Shown: positions 1-5,196 of the stretch, piece by piece
Layout of the letters: the number at the start of each line of letters is the position of its first letter
How positions within the stretch are numbered: the stretch's first letter is position 1
NCBI GenBank assembly: GCA_005240025.1
Contig: SBBK01000028.1
Coordinates: 1-7,940 of the forward strand
Reading direction: 5' to 3'
Source: an archaeon
GTDB taxonomy: Archaea; Thermoproteota; Nitrososphaeria; Nitrososphaerales; Nitrosopumilaceae
Length of the DNA: 7,940 nucleotides
Translations under genes and position numbers: made by a program
Notes under the pieces: generated by a model
The model's database searches: none
Seen by the model: only the letters and a program-made list of their open reading frames with translations
What the model was told of the DNA's origin: nothing

Positions 1-67
1 ATGATTAGCTGGCGCTATGGAAAAAATTTCGTATAACATCTGCCTGTTTTTGTTAGGGCTTCGATAA

Positions 68-285
68 GCTGAGTCTTGTGAAACCCCTTGGGCCCATCCA
101 GATATCGGATCGCTGGTAGGATATCTGAAAGTACAGCAAACAATTCTACTGAATCAAAAAAATCCGGTGAAAGAAGGGATCCTTGACAAAGAAGGAAGGT
201 TTGTTGAGAACATCAATCTTTGGATTGTTAGCTTCCACCTGATGCAGACAGCAATCAGATCAAAGCTCTTGAAAATCGCATTTAA
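68..285 (+). pseudogene. Decayed gene fragment A, unknown function
   Basis: The frame starting at 68 is open without a stop and reads as plausible protein, including SLVGYLKVQQTILLNQKNPV and later EGRFVENINLW. Its continuation to a stop at 361-369 becomes a less convincing hydrophobic tail. A neighbouring frame instead reads LPPDADSNQIKALENRI from 232 and stops at 283-285. It is followed by two T5 runs (about 295-307) that would suit an archaeal terminator. I infer one small gene with an indel near 225-240. An intact start is not visible; GTG at 167 is the first plausible start in the first frame. The family is not recognised. A resemblance to small phage-packaging proteins crossed my mind but is too weak to claim. 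Confidence 0.3.
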
Positions 286-294
286 TATACTGTG

Positions 295-307
295 TTTTTG
301 TCTTTTT
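295..307 (+). terminator. T-rich putative terminator
   Basis: Two T5 runs separated by GTC follow the inferred stop of fragment A by about 10 bases. Archaeal transcription commonly ends in such T-rich tracts without a hairpin. The assignment rests only on base composition and position. Confidence 0.3.
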
Positions 308-377
308 GCCTTGACCCTCCTAAAAAATCCGGCTAACTGTCAAAAGAGCTTCTTGGAAGACCTGTAGGGCCGTCTGA

Positions 378-547
378 CATGGTGTTAATCACATTCAAAC
401 CATTTATGAAATTCTGGGAATCTGATAAAAGAAATTAGCTACTTCAAGGATTATCCCAAAAACGTCGAAATCTCCATTGCAAAGCCCAAAGATAGGATAG
501 TGCGGATCGATAGATTACCGTATAAGAAAAGAGGGAGGAGGGTCTAA
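378..547 (+). pseudogene. Decayed gene fragment B, unknown basic C-terminus
   Basis: The frame ending at TAA 545-547 reads NLIKEISYFKDYPKNVEISI, then a very basic tail ending in YKKRGRRV. The composition and smooth reading look like a genuine protein C-terminus. Upstream this frame meets a stop at 407-409. A second frame supplies VNHIQTIYEILG up to the GGG run at 416-418, so a single-base indel there would join the two into one coding region. The stop TAA shares its last two bases with the ATG of fragment C (TAATG), as expected for translationally coupled genes of one operon. No family is recognised and no intact start is visible. Confidence 0.35.
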
Positions 548-733
548 TGGGAATTTTCTTCTTCATAGATGACAAACCGATAAACTTCAACGATCCCGCA
601 TCAGTGGTCAGAGACGAATACAGAAAATATCTCGCAAGAAAGGAGTTTGCACCATTCGTTCTCTCAAATCTGCGCTCTGGACAATGCTGGATTTGCAAGG
701 AGATCTGGTACTGGGCATCCAAATCATGCGTAA
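547..733 (+). pseudogene. Small gene C, frameshifted, unknown function
   Basis: ATG at 547 follows a strong purine-rich ribosome-binding stretch (GGGAGGAGG at about 533-541) and overlaps the stop of fragment B, so this start is well supported. The frame reads MGIFFFIDDKPINFNDPASV and onward through VRDEYRKYLARKEFAPFVLS. After about 665 the original frame becomes cysteine- and tryptophan-rich and runs into the downstream repeat. The +1 frame instead reads LDNAGFARRSGTGHPNHA and stops at 731-733, just before the repeat begins. I infer a protein of about 61 residues with a one-base indel between about 610 and 680. The family is not recognised. Extending the first frame to 810 would translate the operator repeat and is unlikely. 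Confidence 0.4.
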
Positions 734-740
734 TTTTGTC

Positions 741-846
741 ATACTTTTGTAACGATAGTGTTGTTAGACGACATTATGGTTACAAAACATATATTTTAAT
801 ACTTTTGTAACGATAGTGTTGTTAGACGACATTATGGTTACAAAAC
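741..846. repeat. 48-bp tandem direct repeat with internal 43-bp palindromes
   Basis: Positions 741-788 and 799-846 are identical over 48 bp, with a 10-bp AT-rich spacer (period 58). Each copy contains perfect 9-bp arms, TTTTGTAAC and GTTACAAAA (745-753 with 779-787; 803-811 with 837-845). The 25 bases between the arms are also near-palindromic: 17 of 21 pairs match over the whole 43 bp, and three of the four mismatches are G-T pairs. The second copy contains the abiEi start codon and the spacer holds a TATA-like box. AbiEi antitoxins of known systems bind paired inverted repeats in their own promoter, so these are candidate operators. The G-T pairing would also allow a long RNA hairpin. Confidence 0.85.
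789..798 (+). promoter_or_regulatory. TATA-like box for abiE operon, between operator copies
   Basis: ATATATTTTA lies exactly in the spacer between the two repeat copies. A start site about 25 bp downstream would fall near 818-822, inside the second palindrome, leaving a leader of roughly 12-16 bases before ATG 834. Protein bound to either palindrome would be well placed to block TBP/TFB or the polymerase. Confidence 0.5.
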
Positions 847-1649
847 TAATAAGACTTGGCTCCACAGAGTTAAAACTGATACTTACTCTGGAAGAGGAAG
901 AAAAAAAGACATTCAATACTGCTGATGCATACAGGATTCTGAAATCGTCGAAGGACTCTGTAAATGCTGCTCTCTACAGACTCAGAAAAAAGGGAAGGAT
1001 AGAGGAGATAGAGCGCGGGAAATATCTTTTGATACCTGCAAAGGCCGGATACAAAGGCAAATGGGCAGGAGTTCCTTTCATCATAGCATCAGAAATTGTG
1101 GATCCTTATTACATAGGATTTGCATCGGCTCTCAATTACTGGGGTATGACAGAACAGGTTCCAAGCACAATATTCGTGGTAACGACAAAGAGAAAGAGAA
1201 ATCTAGAATACGGATCAGTCAAATTCAAATTTGTCACGTTTTCAAAAAAGAGATTCTTCGGCACAGTTGATGAAGAAATTGCCGGTGAGAAATTTAGAAT
1301 ATCATCCAGAGAAAAAACAATTGTAGATGGTTTAATCTATCCAAAATATTGTGGTGGTCTCGACGAATTAGTAAAAGGGATTTGGGAGTCTCAGGATGAG
1401 ATAGACTTTACAAAGGTTATTGACTATGCAAAAGAAATGAAAAATGATTCTGTTAAGAGAAGATTATTCTACATTCTAGATATCCTTGAATTAAAGAAGA
1501 AAATCGATGTAAAAGATCTAAACAAAATTCCAAAGGGTCTCAAATGGCTAGATCCAAGTGGTCCAAAGAATGCAATAGAATACTCCAAAGAATATGGTTT
1601 AATCATAAACAGGACCAAGAAGGACTTGATGAGTTGGAGGGGCCACTAG
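834..1649 (+). CDS. abiEi: Type IV toxin-antitoxin system antitoxin, AbiEi family
   Basis: This is the antitoxin and transcriptional autorepressor of an AbiE module. The 271-residue protein has an N-terminal winged-helix domain (about 12-68; helix pair TADAYRILKSSKDSVNAALY, then a wing ending in GKYLLIP). It is followed by the AbiEi core with the family-typical GFASALNYWGMTEQVP (about 95-110) and SSREKTIVDGL (about 157-167), and a lysine-rich C-terminus. A GTG at 816 is also in frame, but ATG 834 is preferred because 816 lies at or before the expected transcription start. In known AbiE systems the antitoxin does not bind the toxin directly and represses the operon cooperatively. The paired palindromes across its promoter fit this. 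The stop TAG is immediately followed by the ATG at 1650 of the toxin gene. Base composition is more AT-rich than the core genes to the right. Confidence 0.85.
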   Translation: MVTKLIRLGSTELKLILTLEEEEKKTFNTADAYRILKSSKDSVNAALYRLRKKGRIEEIERGKYLLIPAKAGYKGKWAGVPFIIASEIVDPYYIGFASALNYWGMTEQVPSTIFVVTTKRKRNLEYGSVKFKFVTFSKKRFFGTVDEEIAGEKFRISSREKTIVDGLIYPKYCGGLDELVKGIWESQDEIDFTKVIDYAKEMKNDSVKRRLFYILDILELKKKIDVKDLNKIPKGLKWLDPSGPKNAIEYSKEYGLIINRTKKDLMSWRGH

Positions 1650-1732
1650 ATGTTAAGTAAAGACGGCATAAACTTGCCGGTGAGAAAAGGCTCAACCCGT
1701 CAGCAGTAAGCAAGGATTATGCTTTAGGATGG
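1650..1732 (+). pseudogene. abiEii: Out-of-frame 5' end of abiEii
   Basis: ATG 1650 directly abuts the abiEi stop and begins MLSKDGI, a plausible AbiEii N-terminus, but that frame stops at TAA 1707-1709. The main toxin frame is open only from 1661 and reads HKLAGEKRLNPSAVSKDYAL before TTG 1733. AbiEii proteins normally carry an N-terminal stretch of the type LNPSxVEKDYxL, so this out-of-frame stretch is the genuine N-terminus. A one-base deletion around 1660-1672 (near ATAAAC) explains both frames. Mutation and sequencing error cannot be separated from the sequence alone. Confidence 0.6.
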
Positions 1733-2437
1733 TTGTTGTTTGGCATCATGAAAAGCTCGATAGGTAGCAAGCTCATTTTCAAGGGAGGCACTGCCCTCTC
1801 CAGGGTGAATTTTCCTGAAGGTTGGAGGCTATCTGAGGACCTTGATTTCACTCTGATTGACGATATTGTTCCAGAGACTTTGGAAAGGGTGCTGAAGGAG
1901 GAAGTTCCAAAATTAGTCAGGGGTGCAAGCGGCATGGATGTCAGATTGAAGGACAGGCATCACAGTAACGAGGGGTATCTTACAAGCAGATTTCAATACG
2001 ATGGCCCGCTGGGCAAGGACACAGTGAAGATAGAGATAACGAGGGAAGGAGTAACCGGAGAGGTGCACACAAAGAAGATGCCAAAGGTATTAGACTATCC
2101 GGAATTCGATGTCAGAGTATACTCACTGGATGAGATACTCGCGGAGAAAACACGCGCCATCATACAGCGCACTAAGATCAGGGATTATTATGATGTCTGG
2201 AAACTGCTAAAGACAAAAAAATTCGACAGAGAGAAAGTAAAGGCATTGTTTTTGGAAAAATGCAAAAGCAAAGATGTCACATTTACAAGTGTTGATCAAT
2301 TCTTCCCTGACGGCATAGTGAAAACACTGGAGCCATATCTGGAGACAGGCCTGACAAGACTCAGCAGAGAACCGATGCCGTCTCTTGACGATATGTTAAG
2401 TGAGCTCAGAAAATTATTAGAAAAGTTTCTCAAGTGA
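1733..2437 (+). CDS. abiEii: Nucleotidyl transferase AbiEii/AbiGii-family toxin
   Basis: This is the toxin of the AbiE pair, a DUF1814 nucleotidyltransferase-like protein. Family members are NTP-dependent and cytostatic. Visible motifs (numbered from TTG 1733): FKGGTALS at 16-23 and LSEDLDF at 33-39 form the nucleotidyltransferase active site. KIEIT follows mid-protein, and EILAEKTRAIIQRTKIRDYYDVWKL is the conserved C-terminal catalytic helix region with K, R and RDxxD. Length is 234 residues from TTG 1733. About 25 further conserved residues lie upstream in the same frame without an ATG or GTG, because the natural start at 1650 is in another frame. The protein from TTG 1733 would keep the catalytic motifs but lose the SKDYALGW helix. 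Whether it is still toxic is uncertain. Confidence 0.8.
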   Translation: MLFGIMKSSIGSKLIFKGGTALSRVNFPEGWRLSEDLDFTLIDDIVPETLERVLKEEVPKLVRGASGMDVRLKDRHHSNEGYLTSRFQYDGPLGKDTVKIEITREGVTGEVHTKKMPKVLDYPEFDVRVYSLDEILAEKTRAIIQRTKIRDYYDVWKLLKTKKFDREKVKALFLEKCKSKDVTFTSVDQFFPDGIVKTLEPYLETGLTRLSREPMPSLDDMLSELRKLLEKFLK

Positions 2438-2491
2438 TTGACCTCTAGCGGAATCTCATACTCGTAACCTGGTTCTTAACCTGTTCAACAT

Positions 2492-2720
2492 TTGGCTGAT
2501 GAACTGGTACTGTATATGCGGCAACTGCGTCAGGGACAGGAGGTTCTGCCCAAGATGCAAGTTCTTCCGTTTCAGAATAGAGAACTTTCCGATTCTCGTT
2601 TATTGGGGTCCAAGGCCGGGTCAGCTGTCCAGCAGCCTTCCATTCAACTTTCCGGTGAACTTTCTTACCGGGATCGGGCGAGAAAGCCCACACCCTTTAG
2701 GGTTGGGAGTATGTCAATGG
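2492..2720 (+). mobile_element. tnpB: Remnant of an IS200/IS605-type (tnpB) element, 3' end
   Basis: The stretch after abiEii has no intact gene. It ends with AAGCCCACACCC-TTTA-GGGTTGGGAGTATGTCAA, a layout typical of right ends of tnpB-bearing IS200/IS605 elements (AAGCCC-hairpin-GGGAGTxxxTCA). In these elements the tnpB 3' end overlaps the right end. The plus frame here reads ARKPTPFRVGSMSM through the hairpin, consistent with a TnpB C-terminus. The catalytic RuvC-like part and zinc ribbon are absent, and several frames upstream are interrupted, so only a 3' fragment remains. The left boundary is not visible. Recognition comes from motif memory, not from an alignment. Confidence 0.5.
2650..2717 (+). 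ncRNA. Possible omegaRNA scaffold remnant of tnpB element
   Basis: Two adjacent hairpins are visible. CCGGTGA pairs with TTACCGG (2652-2658 with 2665-2671, one G-T pair). CCCACACCC pairs with GGGTTGGG (2687-2695 with 2700-2707, one bulged C) around a TTTA loop. They are followed by AGTATGTCAA. TnpB guide RNAs are made from exactly this 3' end, with the guide taken from the flanking DNA just beyond the right end (here from about 2718). Without a TnpB in this window it would be an orphan, active only if another copy in the genome supplies the protein. Confidence 0.35.
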
Positions 2721-2861
2721 TCATCCGAGAAAACAATGAAATCAATTTAAGCTCAAGACAACCAGTAAATTATGGCCGCAATGAAGAATCAGAGTTATAT
2801 CTGAAAAATGATGTGAAGGCATTTGTCTGAGCTGCCATAATCTTGTTTTTCATCATTTCAA

Positions 2862-2870
2862 TATATAAAA
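2862..2870 (+). promoter_or_regulatory. TATA box of tbp
   Basis: TATATAAAA is a near-perfect archaeal box A. Its centre lies about 26 bp upstream of the tbp ATG, so transcription should start at or within a few bases of the start codon, giving a leaderless mRNA. Confidence 0.7.
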
Positions 2871-2891
2871 GACAAACTTGAATCCAAAGAC

Positions 2892-3455
2892 ATGCCCCAG
2901 ACAAAACCCGTAATATCCATTGAAAATGTAGTTGCCTCTGCATCCGTTGACCAGAGAATCGACCTAAACGAGGTGACAGAGAAATTCCCAGACACAGAGT
3001 GGAACCCAGACCAGTTCCCCGGACTTGTGTTCAGGATTAAAACCCCCAAGACCGCAATACTGATCTTCTCGTCTGGCAAAATGGTCTGCACCGGGGGCAA
3101 ATCCGAAGACATGGCAATCAAGGCAGTCAGGTCTGTCGTCCAGCAGCTCAGAAAAAACGGAATCAAAATAAAAAACGAGGCAATTGTAACAGTGCAAAAC
3201 ATCGTCGCATCAGCAAATCTTGGCGGTAAAATACACCTGGAGCACGCAGCAAGGATAATGCCGCGAAGCATGTACGAGCCAGAACAGTTTCCAGGACTCA
3301 TTCACAGAATGCTTGATCCAAAAACTGTCATGCTGCTGTTTGCGTCTGGCAAGCTTGTCTGCACCGGCGCAAAAAAGGAAAGCGACGTGTATAGATCAAT
3401 TCACAATCTGCACAACACACTTGAAGAAAAAGGCCTGATGATATACCACAGCTAA
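2892..3455 (+). CDS. tbp: TATA-box-binding protein (TBP)
   Basis: This general transcription initiation factor binds box A and recruits TFB and RNA polymerase. The 187-residue protein is the classic pseudo-symmetric saddle made of two direct repeats, about 9-88 and 100-180. Each repeat carries the hallmarks IxNxVAS, QFPGL (41-45 and 132-136) and FxSGKxVCTG (59-68 and 150-159). The four phenylalanines that kink DNA appear present (42, 59, 133, 150). Length is normal for archaeal TBP and no acidic tail is present. ATG 2892 is chosen because it follows a TATA box at leaderless spacing. Its stop overlaps the stop of the convergent pyrE by 4 bp. It is the first intact core gene after the accessory region. 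Confidence 0.96.
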   Translation: MPQTKPVISIENVVASASVDQRIDLNEVTEKFPDTEWNPDQFPGLVFRIKTPKTAILIFSSGKMVCTGGKSEDMAIKAVRSVVQQLRKNGIKIKNEAIVTVQNIVASANLGGKIHLEHAARIMPRSMYEPEQFPGLIHRMLDPKTVMLLFASGKLVCTGAKKESDVYRSIHNLHNTLEEKGLMIYHS

Positions 3456-4060
3456 GGTTTTGATGCCTGGCTTTGTACTCTCTCAAGTGTCGCCCTGTCA
3501 ATCAGGTTGCCCTGGTGAAGAATTTTTGCAGCCTCCAAAATATCCAAAAGGTGGTGAAGAGTCACCCCTTCTTTTTTTAGCAAGCTGCCGGCCCCCTCAA
3601 GCCGGTTTACTATAACATATGCATCGGAAACCATTGCGCCTGCCTCCTTGAGGGCCCTTGCGGCGTTTGCAACAGAGCCGCCGGTTGTGGCAACGTCATC
3701 AACCAGGAGTATTTTCATCCCTTTTTTGACTATGCCTTCGACAAGTCTGCCTGTTCCATGGGCCTTTGCCTCGGTTCTGACATACACAAGGGGCTTTACC
3801 AGCTCATATGCAAGCGATGATGCAATTATGAGGCCACCGGTAGGAACGGAGGCAACAGCATCAAAGTTGTCAAAGCCCACCTGCTCAGATATCACGCTCT
3901 GGAGGTACTTGGTCATGCGCCTAAACTGATGCGGATAGCTCGGAACTACCCTCAAATCCACGTAGTAGGAGCTCTTTTTGCCGCTTGTCAGGGTAAAATC
4001 GCCAAACCTGATTATGTCATTTTGGTGCAAAAACGTTGTAAACTGTTTTACAAAATCCAC
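3452..4060 (-). CDS. pyrE: Orotate phosphoribosyltransferase
   Basis: It converts orotate and PRPP to orotidine 5'-monophosphate, the fifth step of de novo pyrimidine synthesis, in the cytoplasm. The 202-residue protein shows FTLTSGKKSSYYVDLR (22-37, orotate/PRPP-binding start), PTGG (73-76), the mobile catalytic loop RTEAKAHGTGRLVEG (95-109, with K99 and H101) and the PRPP motif ILLVDDVATTGGS (117-129). All key residues are present and length is normal. The start is GTG at 4058-4060; an AT-rich box about 25 bp upstream fits a leaderless transcript. It is convergent with tbp and divergent from the LarA-like gene. Confidence 0.95.
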   Translation of the reverse strand: MDFVKQFTTFLHQNDIIRFGDFTLTSGKKSSYYVDLRVVPSYPHQFRRMTKYLQSVISEQVGFDNFDAVASVPTGGLIIASSLAYELVKPLVYVRTEAKAHGTGRLVEGIVKKGMKILLVDDVATTGGSVANAARALKEAGAMVSDAYVIVNRLEGAGSLLKKEGVTLHHLLDILEAAKILHQGNLIDRATLERVQSQASKP

Positions 4061-4080
4061 ACCAAAATTTACTAAACTGG

Positions 4081-4089
4081 ATTTATTTT
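4081..4089. promoter_or_regulatory. Shared TATA-like element between pyrE and the LarA-like gene
   Basis: The 50 bp between GTG 4060 (minus) and GTG 4111 (plus) hold one clear AT-rich element, ATTTATTTT (AAAATAAAT on the other strand). It lies about 25 bp from each start codon. Either it serves both directions or each gene uses a weak box within this T/A-rich stretch. Confidence 0.4.
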
Positions 4090-4110
4090 GTTTTGTTTTT
4101 ACGGTCTATT

Positions 4111-5196
4111 GTGCCTGAAATCTGGTTGAACTATGGCCCGACGGACGTAGTCTTGGATATAAAAGCGGAAAATCTCGACCAAAAAATCGAGCACGAGGCA
4201 GAGATTCTGGACGATACCGTGGTTTCCGAAAAACTCGACGCGCTGGATCTTGGCAAACCCCTCACCTTTGTGGTTCTAAACTATACTGCCTCTGTACAAA
4301 GGGCGCTATCGGTAATTTTTGAAAAGTGTACACAAAAATCTGCCCCAAGACCGAAAGTCTTTGCAGACAAGCAGATAATGAATCTGGTCAGGTCCTCACT
4401 CCCACAAGAAAGCCAGGTACAGGCCTTTGAGGGAATCCAGCAAGTAAACGCAGATCTGGTATTTCTGGGTGAGATGGAGTTCGATGGACTTTTTGGTTTT
4501 GATGGAATTTGCACAAAACTGCTACGGCGATTTGGCAAAGACCGGATGCTTTCGGCCTATGAAAAAAGAACCTCGGCCCTGCCATCCCCGGGAAAAGAAA
4601 CCCCGAGCCTTGAGGTGGCAAAAAACTTTGCAAACTCGTTTGAGATATCTGCAGTCGAGCTGGTGGCAAACCAAAAGGGAATAGTGGATGTTGGCGTTGG
4701 GCATCCCTCAAACACTTTGTCCGTTTCTAAAACTCTTGCATCTTTTTCAGAAAAAATAGACAAGCACCGTACGCTTCTGATAAGCACCGGAAAGGACGCA
4801 AGCAACGACACACTCGGGCACGCGCTGGGCTCGCTGTGGAACTGTCACACCACAATAAGGGATGACGGCCTTGCAATTCTGCTTGGAGAATGCAAGGCAG
4901 GAATGGGCTCTGAAGCAATACTGCAATACGTGCAGGGAAGAATGAGCCTTGAGCGCCTGCAAAAACCTGCAAAATATGTGGATGGTATGGAGGATCTCCT
5001 GTTTTTATCCGAGATTCAAAAAAGGCTGAAAATCGCCATGGTCTCAGTTTTGCCCGAGTTCTACATCAAAAAACTCGGCATAGTTTTGTTTGACGGCGTA
5101 AAGGAGGCACTCGATCATGTTCTCAAAACTCAAGGGATCAGGCAAAAAATCTCAATTGTTCCGGATGGTGCCAGAATACTACTGGGGCCAAACTGA
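4111..5196 (+). CDS. Divergent LarA/DUF2088-like protein
   Basis: The 361-residue protein resembles the nickel-dependent lactate racemase LarA fold. It begins IWLNYGPTDVVLDIKAENL, like the LarA N-terminal strand. It has a C-terminal domain with DDGLAILLGECKAGMGSEA (matching LarA GGxIILVAExxEGLGS) and a final VSVLPEFYIKKLGI...KISIVPDG. The regions that in LarA carry DxTRPTP, the pincer-cofactor lysine (GGxK) and metal-binding histidines are replaced here by NYTASVQ and EFDGLFGFDGICTK. Racemase activity is therefore unlikely and the role is unknown. GTG 4111 is chosen over TTG 4093 because 4093 falls within the promoter spacing. It is divergent from pyrE; its 3' end overlaps the convergent protease gene by 18 bp. 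Confidence 0.65.
   Translation: MPEIWLNYGPTDVVLDIKAENLDQKIEHEAEILDDTVVSEKLDALDLGKPLTFVVLNYTASVQRALSVIFEKCTQKSAPRPKVFADKQIMNLVRSSLPQESQVQAFEGIQQVNADLVFLGEMEFDGLFGFDGICTKLLRRFGKDRMLSAYEKRTSALPSPGKETPSLEVAKNFANSFEISAVELVANQKGIVDVGVGHPSNTLSVSKTLASFSEKIDKHRTLLISTGKDASNDTLGHALGSLWNCHTTIRDDGLAILLGECKAGMGSEAILQYVQGRMSLERLQKPAKYVDGMEDLLFLSEIQKRLKIAMVSVLPEFYIKKLGIVLFDGVKEALDHVLKTQGIRQKISIVPDGARILLGPN

Noticed and set aside
99..127. 8-bp inverted repeat CAGATATC / GATATCTG with a 13-base loop
   Set aside because: It is isolated inside fragment A's reading frame with no adjacent T-run or start codon. I cannot tie it to a function.
1..130. Possible tRNA or attachment-site remnant at the left edge
   Set aside because: I could not form a T-arm or anticodon arm of tRNA type, and no repeat of this edge was found elsewhere in the window.
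444..722. Minus-strand frame of 92 codons
   Set aside because: It is antisense to two better-supported plus-strand fragments and has biased, low-complexity composition.
547..810. Full 87-codon reading of gene C through the repeat
   Set aside because: The last third translates the operator repeat and is unlike the first part. The +1 frame gives a cleaner end at 733.
741..846. CRISPR-like array
   Set aside because: There are only two copies, the spacer is 10 bp, and the repeat is 48 bp. The copies are operator-like and overlap a start codon.
1650..1735. Programmed -1 frameshifting to make full-length AbiEii
   Set aside because: No canonical slippery heptamer in phase is present at the point where the frames must join. 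The A-run at 1685-1688 would shift too late and skip the conserved LAGEK segment.
2445..2693. Minus-strand open frame of 82 codons starting GTG, reading WAEPPVPDAVAAYTVP near its end
   Set aside because: No promoter or ribosome-binding site is seen, a stop lies just upstream, and it runs antisense through the element's right-end hairpins. It looks like a shadow of the tnpB remnant, although it is smooth enough that a homology search would be worth running.
2499..2750. Plus-strand frame with CxCxxC and CxxC spacing suggesting a zinc ribbon
   Set aside because: The remainder of the frame is low-quality sequence and overlaps the right end. The cysteine spacing is not that of the TnpB zinc finger and is probably chance.
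4093..4110. TTG at 4093 as start of the LarA-like protein
   Set aside because: It adds MFLRSI from within the promoter region and lies only about 8 bp from the TATA-like element. GTG 4111 has correct spacing and starts the conserved sequence.
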